44,584 nucleotides of DNA from Bacteroidota bacterium (GCA_023430725.1 JAEYZD010000163.1:1-44584); one strand, 5' to 3'; shown: positions 36,701-42,221, counted from the first letter of the stretch. Program-made: numbers and translations. Notes: generated by a model not told the origin, from the letters alone.

Positions 36701-38772
36701 ATGCCGAGGTGTGCGACCTCTCAGGAGCCATCTTCTACTCACAGGTGTTCAACACCGGTGCAGGAGAGACGACAGTATGGCAGGTCAACCAGGGCGCAGG
36801 CTGGAACAACCTTAGCGACGGTCCTGTCTACCAGGGGACTCAGACACCTCAGCTGGTGATAACGAGCGCCACAACCGCGATGAACGGATGGCATTTCAGG
36901 CTTGAGATCACAGGGCCGTGCGGGCTGTATTACACCCGCGAGGCACTGCTGACTGTCAATGCATGGCCAACGGCACAGATAGAGCCTGTTGACACACTGC
37001 TCGTCTGCGGCGGCGTACCCACGCAGCTGCACGGACATCCGGCAGGAGGTTCTGGCGTATATGCATCCCACAGGTGGTTCGGGGACATTGGTCCGCTTAA
37101 CCAGTTCAACATAGAGAACCCGGTGTTCAACACCTCAATGGCCGGCTATTACAGGCTGATCTACCAGGTGACTGACAGTAAGGGGTGCGTAGGCTTGGAC
37201 ACTCTCGTGGTGGAAGTCGAAAAACCTGTGGCCATGTTCACGGCCGATGTCCCATCGGGATGCCAGCCGCTGACGGTGAACTTCACAAACGGCTCATCGG
37301 GTTACACATCGCTTCTCTGGGACTTCGGCGACGGCCAGACTTCGACGGAAGTCAGCCCGGCACACACCTATACAAATGCAGGTCCTGCACTCGATTACCG
37401 CACCGTGCGGCTGGAGGTCACCTCGGCGAACGGATGTGTCTCATCGATGGAACAGAATATCACTATCTACCCGGAGATACTTTCTGACTTCGTAATAAGT
37501 GAAGACACAATCTGCTCCGGCGAGAGCGTCATGTTCTCGCTGCAGCCAGGCGCCTTCAGGTACTACTGGAACTACGGCGACGGATTCCAGGAGACCGGCT
37601 CGAACATCATAAGCCATGTCTTCTTCAATACCACAACCGCACCGGTGACATTCAACGTCACCCTCAGGACGGAGTCGTTCTTCGGCTGTATCAGCGAGAC
37701 AACTCAGCCCGTTGTGGTTTACCCGACGCCGATACCGGCTTATATTGCCACGCCGGCATCGCAGGTATTCCCGGCTGCCACTGTCACCTTCACGAACAAC
37801 ACCAATCCGGGCACATGGACCTGGCTGTGGAACTTCGATGACGGCAACACATCGTCTGACATGTCGCCGGTACATACCTACGGAGCGCCGGGTGACTTCG
37901 ACGTAAGTCTGACTGTAAGCAACGGTGTCTGCGCCGAAGAGGTCGTGCATACGATCAGGGTGCTGCCCACACCGCCGATAGCCAGCTTTGACTCTATCCC
38001 GTCAGGCTGCCAGCCGTGGAACGTGATTGTAAACAACACATCGCTCTATGCTACAACCTATTACTGGGACTTTGGCGACGGACATACGTCGAACGCCAGG
38101 AATCCGAACTACACCTATGTGCAGGCCGGTACCTACCAGGTGACCCTTACAGTCACCGGTCCCGGCGGACAGGATACTGAATCGCAGATAGTTCATGTCT
38201 ATCCCGGCCCGAGGGCTTACTTCGACGTCTCACCCGCGAAGGTGTATGTCAATGACGAGGAGGTAAGGCTGTTCAACCTCACCGAGGGTGGCGACAGCTT
38301 CATCTGGGAGTTTGGTGACGGCGACACATCGCATCTGCGTGATCCGTACCACAAGTACACCACGGAGGGTATCTATGACATAACACTTCATGCTTACTCG
38401 GTCAACGGGTGCTATGACACCTATGTGATGTCTCCCGCAGTGACAGTGGAACCTTTCGGTGACCTGGTCTTTGCATCGGTCTTCAAGCCCAACCTTGAGG
38501 GTCCGATAGAGATAGACGAGCTGCCGAACAGCGGTGAGGCCATGGATATGTTCTTCTTCCCGCCAATCAGGGAGACTGTGTATGAGTATCACATGCAGGT
38601 ATTCAACAGGTGGGGAACGCTGATATTCGAGACGTTTGACATCAACAGGCCGTGGAACGGTTACTACAAGGGCAAGCTATGCCAGCAGGGGGTCTATGTT
38701 TGGCTCGTTGAGGGCAAGTATGCCAACGGCAGGCCGTTCAAGAAGGCGGGTGATATCACGCTGCTGCACTGA
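24007..38772 (+). CDS. Giant SprB-like T9SS adhesin, main part after TGA
   Basis: The frame is open for about 4,920 codons after the TGA and is clearly the same gene as the upstream part. A GTG at 24085 is the first possible start but lies inside a repeat, so it is not a natural beginning. Order: rest of four 88-residue repeats; divergent Ig/PKD-like region with five 96-residue repeats (25648-27087); more PKD-like modules; three SprB-type modules; fourteen ~84-residue repeats (30052-33609); two SprB-type modules; about eight Ig-like domains (34681-36960); five PKD domains with WDFGDG-type motifs (37210-38460); and a CHU_C/gliding-motility C-terminal domain ending FNRWGTLIFET...WNGYYKG...GVYVW. 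The last domain is a type B T9SS sorting signal. Likely role is surface adhesion or gliding; no SprF/PorP partner gene is adjacent. Confidence 0.9.
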   Translation, partial: TTCGLIPPICNTPTGNITLSGHTGNVVRWQYRRNAGTWNNIANTTTTLNYTPTNSGTYDFRAEVRSGSCPSIYSTLTTITVNPASVGGAVNGGTTPICLGSPTGDMTLSGHTGTVVRWQRRLGAGAWSDIANTTTTYNDTPPSAGTWQYRAEVQSGVCSSIYSTARSIVVTPPSVGGSVTGGTTPLCPGVNTGVMTLSGHTGAIVRWEKRVDGGSWSTISNTTATYSEVPSSSGTWEYRAFVQNSPCSGEYSSVRTIVVRPEYTAQLHDDISICNNTSANFNIILSGGVSPYTINYTRNGVAQTQLGGYISGTNVSTGVLTTGSYVYILTSVVDANGCSAQSLGTSITVTVGAALTGATISGSGNGCDGAASWIALNVSGGAPPYRVTYTLDGGANTLYSGYNNGDHINLGTLGVGSHTVHIVSIQDACNNFVPTLPAIYLFNINALPDASATVNNTDAICSGGATDIVLQSTVPSTNFTWTVSNAPAVTWTTAPAGGTRNNGNNTSIAQTLAHSSTSPTTVTYTITPAGPLPTSCPGPAITRTVVVNPSAQVNDPANQVHCGGDAVPVLNFSTNRTGGTTTYAWSNNNTAIGLGANGSGPLPAFTATNGGTAPITATVTVTPTFTNAGQSCPGTPQTFTITVNPSAQVNDPADQVHCNSAAVPALTFTTSRTGGTTTYAWTNSNTAIGLAGSGSGPLPAFTATNSGTAPISATITVTPTFANGGESCPGTAQTFTITVNPSAQVNDPANQVHCSGAAVPVLNFGTDRTGGTTTYAWTNSNTAIGFAGSGSGPLPAFTATNGGTAPISATITVTPTFSNGGQNCAGTPQTFTITVNPSAQVNDPADQVRCNNAAVPALTFTTNRTGGTTTYAWTNSNTAIGLIAGGTGGLPAFTATNGGTAPISATITVTPTYSNGGQSCAGTAQTFTITVNPSAQVDDPAAQVHCNGDAVSAFTFTTDRTGGTTTYAWTNSNSSIGLAASGSGPLPAFTATNGGTAPVTSTVTVTPTFSNGGQSCSGTPQTFTITVNPTPALNSNLTPPDVCSNSLFTYTPTSLTAGTNFSWTRLAAAGITPAGPVTGTNGVSETLRNLTSSTIAVTYEYVLTANGCSHTQNVVVNIKPEPVISNQSASVCSGETLTHHILLDNFVNPGDNVTFTWPAPVLSGGLSGGSARTVPSSADMTGTFVNTSGLAETATYTVTPVYNGCIGEPKIIVVTVGSQPVLANLDMFACSAVPTGLVMAVAPTSSPATTYDIASINAQAGLVAGAGNVLAANGIADASYLANDTFTNESGVNRTVTYRIRPVFGATCIGDWVDVVVTIRPQPVIVPGQNETVCSNVPASLEILLLPPNTPAGSTFSWPLPVMSDGSTQGTTGANVAADPAGTPHITDTFENYGITPITATYTVTPYSSFGCAGTPVDVVITVNPEPAAPVITGDDMLCTNQTNVIYTIPLTPGSSYTWTVPASVGTKVFDANSNAIIINAAAVAGSGTITVTETNSFGCSGPAGSFDVDVMAPAPVSVVAGDDIVCALETGVYSVPDNAGSIYTWTLPTGAALIGDPSAASITVTFGTISGNITVREVNAAGCITNHTPLPVTVRPLPTAVISNSGTVCIEDTHPVNITLTGAAPWVLVYAINGVDQPAVNIAASPHTLNATSSGNYTVTSVTDANGCTNSGIGNATVSYWPVPTATISGTTAVCAGQSATLTISLTGAAPYDFIYTDGATSVTVTNHPVNIYTFTVTPAAAVTYTLVSMEDNNGCNGNISGTATVTINAQPVLAFAVTDLQCNGDNSGAINLTVSGSASNSFSWLGPDGFTAGTEDIAGVKAGLYNVTVTSGDGCVASGQATVFQPDVLTLSSTGNMVLLCNGDPTGAGSFTAAGGTAPYTFTTLVNTAGATLTSAPSSVAVTDAGGGTITVRVTDAHNCTAEATIIVTEPPALSLASTVTNVSCFGGNNGAIIISVTGGTAPYIYAWTASGGGSGITAGAPNQGGLTAGTYDLTVTDANGCDITGTWTITQPTAIVVTASADDNLIGTCSSAQLTATVTGGVEPAGGYLYSWSPASGLSATNISNPVATPASTTTYTVTVTDANGCVRTASVTVDVAPVLTAVAFADDNLIGACPASQTQLHVNVNGGEAPYSFSWMPAAGLSDAAIREPMAKPMATTVYTVTVTDANGCTVTANVTVNVAPELDVTATVDDNLIGTCPTSVAHLSATATGGEGAYTYLWDNAGTLSSATNAAPTAKPLTTTTYTVTVTDANGCTDLATVTVNVAPDLAVTASADDLFIGTCPTSVSHLDATVLGGEPGYTYRWTPLTGLDDSNIKTPTAKPAVTTTYTVTVTDANGCTATSNITITVRPALTLTLAVDDSSIGTCPGSEAHITSTAGGGEPGYTYLWTPAAGLSSDTDPNPTAKPAVTTTYTLTVTDQNGCSISRDITVNVVSPLTVTASAADPLIGTCPTSNTTLNAVALGGEPGYTYSWLPAAGLDNPSIQKPLAKPLVTTTYTVTVTDNNGCTATADVTVTVAPDLTALATVDDGIIGTCPTSVAHLDVTASGGEPGYTYLWAPVAGLSDPNSKTPTAKPSATTTYIVTVTDANGCQTTASIEVIVAPVLNVTVSADDYNIGTCPTSDAQLTASASGGEPGYTYLWSPAAGLSDATIANPTAKPAVTTSYTVLVTDVNGCTATASLTITVAPVLAATATVSDPNIGTCPTSQTTLDVIVTGGEPGYTYLWAPATGLSDVTSKTPTAKPAVTTTYTVTVTDNNGCQTTAPVTVNVLPDLVVTATADDLLIGTCPTSRSNLGATVTGGEPGYTYSWAPATGLNNPYVSNPIAKPLVTTTYTVTVTDANGCQATDDITITVAPDLSVSATADDDILSTCPTSMAQITATALGGEELSGGGYTWSWAPSAGLSATNIPNPVAKPASTTTYTVTVTDANGCTAVNTITIEVRPPLAAIATATDYLIGDCPASTTTLDVSVTGGELPYAYSWAPAASLNDATAKSPVAKPAVNTTYTVTVTDANGCTVTATVTINIAPPLTATAAVDDDPIGACPTSVAHLSTTVSGGEGAYTYLWDNAGTLDDATRANPAAKPAVSTLYTVTVTDANGCQTTAQVQVNVAPDLTVTATVDDDIIGACPTSVATLTATGAGGELLLSGDYIYNWSPAAGLNYTNVQSPVAKPAVTTIYTVTITDRNGCTASDQITITVMPPIALTTTPAVYAGGYNVTCNGASDGAIDLEVTGGEAPFAYAWSGPSGFTAITQDISGLFAGTYTVTVTDANNCASTTTVVLLEPAVLTLGRTPDVVLACFGDATATGSFSVSGGTAPYVISVITNTSGATVNITGTSLSFIGGAAGEVTAGVVDANSCSAQATIMITQPLQLMPGSVNGDQEVCYQGNPTPLNEVTAPSGGPATILFQWERSLDGGTAWSDVSGANMASYDPPAGILQTTHFRRRVNSASCDPAYSDTVVVTVNPLPVASIAGTGFVCPGDAATVTVTITTGETPFTVVLSDGTTVSNYSSGNPITVNPLVTTTYTITSVTDNNGCAVAAPHANITGSATIDVKVVPGIAVQPLSVTVCEDDVATFITDAGGTTNPHYQWYVDSGSGMTLMPGETAATLSVTATSSMNGYEYQAEISGDCPVPVLSDIVTLTVNEKPEIITQPADVTLCSGEDAIFTVDAGVTTNPVYQWYVDSGSGWTPATGARYQGANTAMLTVVSALEMMSGYQYMVRVSGTCTPYIESIPVTLTVTRQAEITQHPVSLTLCEGQAATFTVNAGLTTSPSYQWEISSDGGATWAPIAGATTATYTIAAVVTADNNTAYRAVVSSTCGSSVTSLPAFLTVNELPEITDQPDDVVICEYAIADFIVDAGVTTGAAYRWQRSIDGGTSWNNLTETATYFGVSTMNLKVNGTNRMMNGDMFRVIISGTCTPPDTSAAALLTVNTAPEILAQPVAATICENTNTAFNVSAQGTALTYQWFVDSGSGFTAVTNGGVYSGATTNTLTLTTVPRTYDNYRYRVEVEGTCAPKAISQTVLLDVSIETIITQQPADSAICEFMTAAFTALADGANLTYQWQAFTGGVWTDLTNSGIYMGVKTPTLMVFGPSRTMDGTRHRVVIGGDCSADLISDEAVLTVYTAPELSDHPDEFRGCPAGSATFSVAAAGTGLVYQWQVNSGAGFVNVTDNATYSGTATPTLTVNNLDLSMNGYLIRVVVSGTCLPPVTSSFAPLRVYMEPSIISEPADAEVCDLSGAIFYSQVFNTGAGETTVWQVNQGAGWNNLSDGPVYQGTQTPQLVITSATTAMNGWHFRLEITGPCGLYYTREALLTVNAWPTAQIEPVDTLLVCGGVPTQLHGHPAGGSGVYASHRWFGDIGPLNQFNIENPVFNTSMAGYYRLIYQVTDSKGCVGLDTLVVEVEKPVAMFTADVPSGCQPLTVNFTNGSSGYTSLLWDFGDGQTSTEVSPAHTYTNAGPALDYRTVRLEVTSANGCVSSMEQNITIYPEILSDFVISEDTICSGESVMFSLQPGAFRYYWNYGDGFQETGSNIISHVFFNTTTAPVTFNVTLRTESFFGCISETTQPVVVYPTPIPAYIATPASQVFPAATVTFTNNTNPGTWTWLWNFDDGNTSSDMSPVHTYGAPGDFDVSLTVSNGVCAEEVVHTIRVLPTPPIASFDSIPSGCQPWNVIVNNTSLYATTYYWDFGDGHTSNARNPNYTYVQAGTYQVTLTVTGPGGQDTESQIVHVYPGPRAYFDVSPAKVYVNDEEVRLFNLTEGGDSFIWEFGDGDTSHLRDPYHKYTTEGIYDITLHAYSVNGCYDTYVMSPAVTVEPFGDLVFASVFKPNLEGPIEIDELPNSGEAMDMFFFPPIRETVYEYHMQVFNRWGTLIFETFDINRPWNGYYKGKLCQQGVYVWLVEGKYANGRPFKKAGDITLLH
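25648..27087 (+). repeat. Five tandem repeats of exactly 288 bp (96 residues)
   Basis: Units start at 25648, 25936, 26224, 26512 and 26800 with no length variation. Each begins N-P-S-A-Q-V-[ND]-D-P-A and contains F-T-T-x-R-T-G-G-T-T-T-Y-A-W (or a close variant), P-A-F-T-A-T-N and T-P-Q/A-Q-T-F-T-I. Two conserved cysteines occur per unit. The strict phase and high identity suggest recent amplification or gene conversion. Confidence 0.93.
29335..30051 (+). repeat. Three SprB-type modules before the 14-copy array
   Basis: Three modules (about 29335-29550, 29551-29808 and 29809-30051) carry the SprB-repeat pattern C-x-G-x-x-x-G, then a G-G-T-A-P-Y core (the first module is divergent here), a V-T-V-T or similar run, and a closing Q-P or E-P. 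The first two have close counterparts after the array at 33610-34125. Confidence 0.75.
30052..33609 (+). repeat. Fourteen ~84-residue repeats with higher-order pattern
   Basis: Fourteen consecutive modules averaging 254 bp share the core D-D-x-x-I-G-[TA]-C-P-[TA]-S, G-G-E, Y-x-W-x-P-A-x-G-L, P-x-A-K-P, T-T-Y-T-V-T-V-T-D-A-N-G-C and a closing V-A-P. Nearly every copy has exactly two cysteines about 50 residues apart. Copies 1, 11 and 14 have a 3-4 residue insertion after G-G. Copies 2 and 12 share CPAS. Copies 3 and 13 share GAYTYLWDNAGTL. Copies 4-10 share GGEPGYTY. The order is A-B-C-D7-A-B-C-A. Confidence 0.92.
33610..34125 (+). repeat. Two SprB-type modules after the array
   Basis: These copy the order of the first two modules before the array. 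The first has VTCNGASDGAI and GPSGFTA; the second has LTLGRTP and CFGDATATGSFSVSGGTAPY. The counterparts read QCNGDNSGAI, GPDGFTA and CNGDPTGAGSFTAAGGTAPY. Confidence 0.75.
34681..36960 (+). repeat. About eight Ig-like domains
   Basis: Eight consecutive modules of about 95 residues start near 34681, 34948, 35236, 35515, 35812, 36100, 36391 and 36676. Most show [IV]-x-x-Q/H-P, a C-[ES] strand, a Y-Q-W core, and S/G-x-C near the end, an Ig-like (I-set-type) pattern. The cysteine pair in each could form the usual intradomain disulphide. Confidence 0.8.
37210..38460 (+). repeat. Five PKD domains
   Basis: Five PKD folds are marked by WDFGDGQTS, WNYGDGFQE, WNFDDGNTS, WDFGDGHTS and WEFGDGDTS, most followed by H/Y-x-Y and then a V-x-L-x-V or similar strand. 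They form a rod immediately before the C-terminal sorting domain. Confidence 0.88.
38461..38769 (+). other. Type B T9SS sorting domain (CHU_C, gliding motility-associated)
   Basis: The last ~100 residues contain the CHU_C landmarks VFKPN, MQVFNRWGTLIFE, WNGYYKG and GVYVWLVEGKY, ending DITLLH. In known systems this domain directs export by T9SS and usually needs a PorP/SprF-type outer-membrane partner encoded nearby. Confidence 0.9.
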
Positions 38773-38799
38773 TAGCATAATAGTCTGATTAACCGGAAG

Positions 38800-38827
38800 A
38801 GGCGTCCTGAGTGGCGCCTTTTCTGTT
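38800..38827 (+). terminator. Terminator after the giant adhesin gene
   Basis: AGGCG (38800-38804) pairs with CGCCT (38815-38819), followed by a T-rich tract TTTTCTGTTTG. The stem is only 5 bp but GC-rich, and it lies 28 nt after the stop codon. Confidence 0.6.
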
Positions 38828-38944
38828 TGTCGGCAGAAGTGCAGATAATGTGATGTGTTGGATAATGCCTGTAGGGTATCAAGAACTGTAGAATGTGGGC
38901 CCCACCTGCGCGCGCCCCGGGGGGGTTCTTTTGTAGCATGATTA
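38828..38944. other. Intergenic stretch with GC-rich palindromes
   Basis: No gene is supported here. A GTGGG-C-CCCAC inverted repeat at about 38896-38906 and a run rich in GCGC and CCCCGGGG at about 38911-38927 stand out from the surrounding base composition. They directly precede the 48-bp repeat array. Confidence 0.4.
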
Positions 38945-39215
38945 TACAATTCTTCCACCTCTACGAGGTGGGGCAGTTACCCGGTACCAGTGTACAATTC
39001 TTCCACCTCTACGAGGTGGGGCAGTTACCCGGTACCAGTGTACAATTTTTCCACCCTGTGAGGTGGGGGGCAGTTAACTGGCATAAGTGTACAATTCCTC
39101 TACCTCTACGAGGTGGGGCAGTTACCCGGCACCAGTGTACAATTTTTCCACCCTGTGAGGTGGGGGCAGTTACCCGGTACCAGTGTACAATTCTTCCACC
39201 TCTACGAGGTAGAGG
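38945..39215. repeat. 48-bp tandem hairpin repeat array, 5.6 copies
   Basis: Units begin at 38945, 38993, 39041, 39090, 39138 and 39186 (the last is truncated). Each opens TACAATT and contains CAGTTA, and four of the five complete units carry ACCCGG. Two arm types alternate. Units 1, 2, 4 and 6 carry a C-T-C-TAC-G-A-G hairpin, mostly CCACCTC-TAC-GAGGTGG with a 7-bp stem. Units 3 and 5 carry CCACCCTGTGAGGTGG. Unit 3 is 49 bp, breaking any reading frame. The array abuts the stop codon of the small gene at 39223-39405. It may be an IS-end or MITE-like remnant, or a terminator/RNA-processing array. Confidence 0.88.
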
Positions 39216-39222
39216 TTGCGGT

Positions 39223-39405
39223 CTAGTTGAACGGTTTATCTGAGAACGGTGATGAGAACGGGCTGTCAGGCTGGCTGTCGCCAGCTCCCCTTCTCCTTCC
39301 CGGAGGATGAGGCGGAGCAGCTGTCATCATGACCAGGGAGATGGAGTTGTCAAGCTCAATACGGATAACCGCCGGCCTGACGTATCTTCTCTTCTTCCCC
39401 CTCAT
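39223..39405 (-). CDS. Small KK-x-Y-x-x-P protein, conserved type, unknown function
   Basis: A 60-residue protein. It has a basic start (MRGKKRRYVRPAVIRIELD), a short hydrophobic block (SISLVMMTAAPPHPP) and a tail ending SPFSSPFSDKPFN. This pattern matches numerous short Bacteroidota proteins of unknown function, as I recall them. The ATG at 39429 would add 8 residues but lies inside a TAnnTTTG element (39427-39434), so the ATG at 39405 is favoured. It lies 71-95 nt downstream of the beta-helix T9SS gene on the same strand, so it may be expressed from its own promoter or with that gene. The stop codon sits at the edge of the 48-bp repeat array. Confidence 0.6.
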   Translation of the reverse strand: MRGKKRRYVRPAVIRIELDNSISLVMMTAAPPHPPGRRRGAGDSQPDSPFSSPFSDKPFN

Positions 39406-39426
39406 ATTTTCTTTTATAACGCGGCT

Positions 39427-39434
39427 CAAATATA
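39427..39434 (-). promoter_or_regulatory. Candidate -7 element for the small protein gene
   Basis: TATATTTG on the minus strand matches TAnnTTTG and ends 21 nt before the ATG at 39405. No -33 TTG was found at standard spacing. Confidence 0.4.
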
Positions 39435-39500
39435 ACCTCTTTGATATTTAAACTCCATAACACTTTTCAACTGTGAATGTTTCGTTATTCACATTGACTC

Positions 39501-42221
39501 TCACCTTGCAAGAAACACCTTTTCGAGATATCTCTTCGCACCTGCGGTAACCTCCACAATAATGAGGTTGCCAGCGTTGCCGGGGAAGTATTCATTGAGC
39601 TCCCCTGAGTTAAAACGCTCATTGTCCGATGCTAGTATAGTCCTGCCGGTGATATCATATATTCTTACTGTTCCGCTGACCCCGTCCCAATCGCTGCCCT
39701 GCGGGAGGATGCATATCCTTCCGGGGGTTGAGTAGATCCGAAGTGAGCTTTCAGTTTTTATTTCGGGTTTCTCCTCTTCTGTGACCGTGGCAGCCTTGAT
39801 TTCGGCCGGGATCACTGTCAGCGTGAAGCGTCCGGCGATTGTGCCGGCGGTTGCAGTGAAAGCATATTCTGAAGCGGTTGTCATATCCGTGGTCCTGCCT
39901 GTCAGGGCGTCTGTAAGGATGAACCTGTAATCACCGGTGTTCTGCAACTGGGTACGCGTGATCCTGAAGGTTCCTGTCTCAGGGATTTCGAGGGTGACCG
40001 GTATGGGGGTCCTCTGCGACGGCCAGGGGATTGAGTTGATTGAATAGTTCTCGCCCTTAAGCACAGAGTAGAGTCTCATACGTTCCTTCAGGTGTGTAAA
40101 CGGCTTTCCCGCATCGAGGTGACCGTCAAATCCAAGGGTGGCCTCAGGGTCAAACCTGATAACCATCTCATCGCGGGCCGCAGCCGAGGAGAGTGTCAGC
40201 CTGAGCAGCGGTATCTGTTCTGCCGACTTGAACCTGGGGGCATCATTGTGTTCCCTGGCACTGTCAGCAATGGTAATATATGTGTCTACCGACCTTGTAC
40301 GTACGAAGAACCCCTGCAGCGGTGCTATGTGAGCTGTGGCGCCATTGGTGCCGACCCCCATCACGTATGAGGCTTCCTCTCCGGAACTGGTACGGATGTA
40401 ATAGCCGTGTCTGATCAGTTTATGTTCATGTGAATAGGCCACCCGGTCCCAGTTGATTCCGCAGGTAAGCGAGTTCCCGATCAGTGAATATCCAAACATG
40501 GCGGTGTCCTTGCCCGAGCCGCCGAAGGGAAGGTCTATCCTGCCGATCGAGGTGGTGAGCGACTTGAGGTTCCGGTAGGTCATTGTTACATCGGTTGCCA
40601 CGCTGACATCATAACCTTCCTTCGCGGTCAGGTTGCTGAACGGCGTGGTGCCGCCATATCCGTCGTGCCACTGCCACCCTTCGACTATGTCAGATATTAC
40701 TTTGGTTTCGTCATACCGCACCAGTAACTCGGGTTCTATGTCGGTAAAGACTGTCTTTGAAACCGTGGTCGGGGCAGCAATATAGTGCCACCAATCGCCC
40801 GTCGGTCCCGAGGTGAGGAAATGTCCGATATTGAGATTCCCGGCGCTGCCGGAATAGCTGTTTGTCATGAGCGATGCCTGGCCGGTGGCGTCTGAAAGCA
40901 GGTCTATTGTGCCGTTGTTTGTTATTGAAGAGAAGGTTGCCTTCGACCCCGGTTGCATTATCATCTGCAGCCCTGCATTAAGTGTGAATGACGGTCCGGG
41001 AGCAGCGGTGGGATATGTTGCCGTTCCTGCCGGAATGACGACGTTGGTGCTGCCCGGGACGAAGCCAGCGTCCCAGTTGACCGGGTCGCCCCAGTTTGCA
41101 TTGCCGCCGAGCCAGCGACTGTATATCATCTCGTAGGCGCCGATATCGGTTACATAGACCCGGCCGGAACCGATTATGTCTGTTGGAGGGACGTTCAGGC
41201 CTGAATAACTGTCAGCACCTGTATCCCGCAGGGGCGAAGCGAAAGCAATTGTAAGATCGCCCGTGGAGGGATCGGTGAAGTTCGGACCGTCGGCAGCCGT
41301 GTTGCTGCTGTTCAGTGTCAGGCAGCCAGCGTAGGTGTTACCCTCGATGGCGCAGAATTCGAAGACCGTGGTTGGGGTTCCTGACAGGGCTGTCTGTGAC
41401 GGCCCGCCCCAAAAAATGGAGTTCACCACCTTTGCGTCGGGTGAATTCTCGAGATATATGCCCGCTCCGTCCCCGGCTGCAGAGGTGTTGTTTACAAATG
41501 TTGAGTTCACAATCACCGGTGATGAAGAGAATGCTGCGATGGCGCCACCTCTGACAAGAGCTGACGATGATGAGTTGTCATAGAATACACATGATGAAAT
41601 AACCGGTGCAGAGCCTGCAGTCATGTAGATTGCCCCTCCGCTTTCAGTGGCACTGTTGCCGCTGATGACACTGTTGGAGACTGTGACGTTTGCCCCGGCC
41701 TCCAGGTATATCGCTCCCCCCTGTCTTGCCGCGGAGTTCCTTATTATGCTGTTGCTGATGTTTACAGTGCCTGAGCCGATATGGATTGCGCCACCGGTGT
41801 ATGAGAATCTTGTGCGCATTCCGTTCTCAACGGTGACGTAACTGAAGTTGCTGGTTCCCGTTGAAGTCAGGAGGATATTGCCCCACAGATCGGAGCTCTC
41901 GCCGGCAATCATGTCACCGTCGGTATCACCCGTAATGAGAATACGCCTTGTGCCTGTCCCGGTTGCACTGATCCGCCCCGTACCGCTGATGACGATGCTT
42001 GCATACCTGCTCTTGCAGATAAGCCTCGAGGAGGGCATGAGAGTCAGGGTTCCGGCTGAAACTCCGAAGTTATTGTCGAAGTATTTTGTGCCTACGATTG
42101 TAAAGTCGCCTGACCCTATTCCCCGGTAGGGATTAGCAAACGTACCTGTACCTGTGATCTGCGCAGTCAGAGCAGGCACAAAAAAGCACGATACCAGTAT
42201 CAACAGAAAGGTCCTTTTCAT
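39501..42221 (-). CDS. T9SS-secreted right-handed beta-helix protein
   Basis: A 906-residue surface or secreted protein. The signal peptide is MKRTFLLILVSCFFVPALTAQ. Residues ~95-320 form a parallel beta-helix of the Pmp/pectate-lyase-like type, with recurring GGAI(Y/H) turns and N-S-x-I/F-x-x-N/G-S ladders (for example VTVSNSVISGNSA, PVIVNSTFVNNTS). A linker SRWLGGNANWGDPVNWDAGFVPG follows, as often seen between such helices and later domains in Bacteroidota. A large beta-rich region of unknown function occupies residues ~400-800. The C-terminus (SLRIYSTPGRICIL to YLEKVFLAR) is a type A T9SS sorting domain. Activity is unknown; beta-helix proteins may bind or cleave polysaccharide. A well-spaced promoter lies upstream at 42309-42338. 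Confidence 0.88.
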   Translation of the reverse strand: MKRTFLLILVSCFFVPALTAQITGTGTFANPYRGIGSGDFTIVGTKYFDNNFGVSAGTLTLMPSSRLICKSRYASIVISGTGRISATGTGTRRILITGDTDGDMIAGESSDLWGNILLTSTGTSNFSYVTVENGMRTRFSYTGGAIHIGSGTVNISNSIIRNSAARQGGAIYLEAGANVTVSNSVISGNSATESGGAIYMTAGSAPVISSCVFYDNSSSSALVRGGAIAAFSSSPVIVNSTFVNNTSAAGDGAGIYLENSPDAKVVNSIFWGGPSQTALSGTPTTVFEFCAIEGNTYAGCLTLNSSNTAADGPNFTDPSTGDLTIAFASPLRDTGADSYSGLNVPPTDIIGSGRVYVTDIGAYEMIYSRWLGGNANWGDPVNWDAGFVPGSTNVVIPAGTATYPTAAPGPSFTLNAGLQMIMQPGSKATFSSITNNGTIDLLSDATGQASLMTNSYSGSAGNLNIGHFLTSGPTGDWWHYIAAPTTVSKTVFTDIEPELLVRYDETKVISDIVEGWQWHDGYGGTTPFSNLTAKEGYDVSVATDVTMTYRNLKSLTTSIGRIDLPFGGSGKDTAMFGYSLIGNSLTCGINWDRVAYSHEHKLIRHGYYIRTSSGEEASYVMGVGTNGATAHIAPLQGFFVRTRSVDTYITIADSAREHNDAPRFKSAEQIPLLRLTLSSAAARDEMVIRFDPEATLGFDGHLDAGKPFTHLKERMRLYSVLKGENYSINSIPWPSQRTPIPVTLEIPETGTFRITRTQLQNTGDYRFILTDALTGRTTDMTTASEYAFTATAGTIAGRFTLTVIPAEIKAATVTEEEKPEIKTESSLRIYSTPGRICILPQGSDWDGVSGTVRIYDITGRTILASDNERFNSGELNEYFPGNAGNLIIVEVTAGAKRYLEKVFLAR

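Noticed and set aside
38677..38958. A 93-codon minus-strand frame across the end of the giant gene
   Set aside because: It crosses the adhesin's sorting domain and terminator and shows no coding signature.
38945..39215. CRISPR array
   Set aside because: The whole 48-bp unit is repeated with no unique spacers, and no cas genes are nearby.
38893..39243. A 116-codon plus-strand frame with repeats such as QFFHLYEVGQLPGTSV
   Set aside because: It is a by-product of the 48-bp array, whose unit length is a multiple of three. The 49-bp third unit shifts the frame and the repeat peptide is lost, so there is no sign of coding selection.
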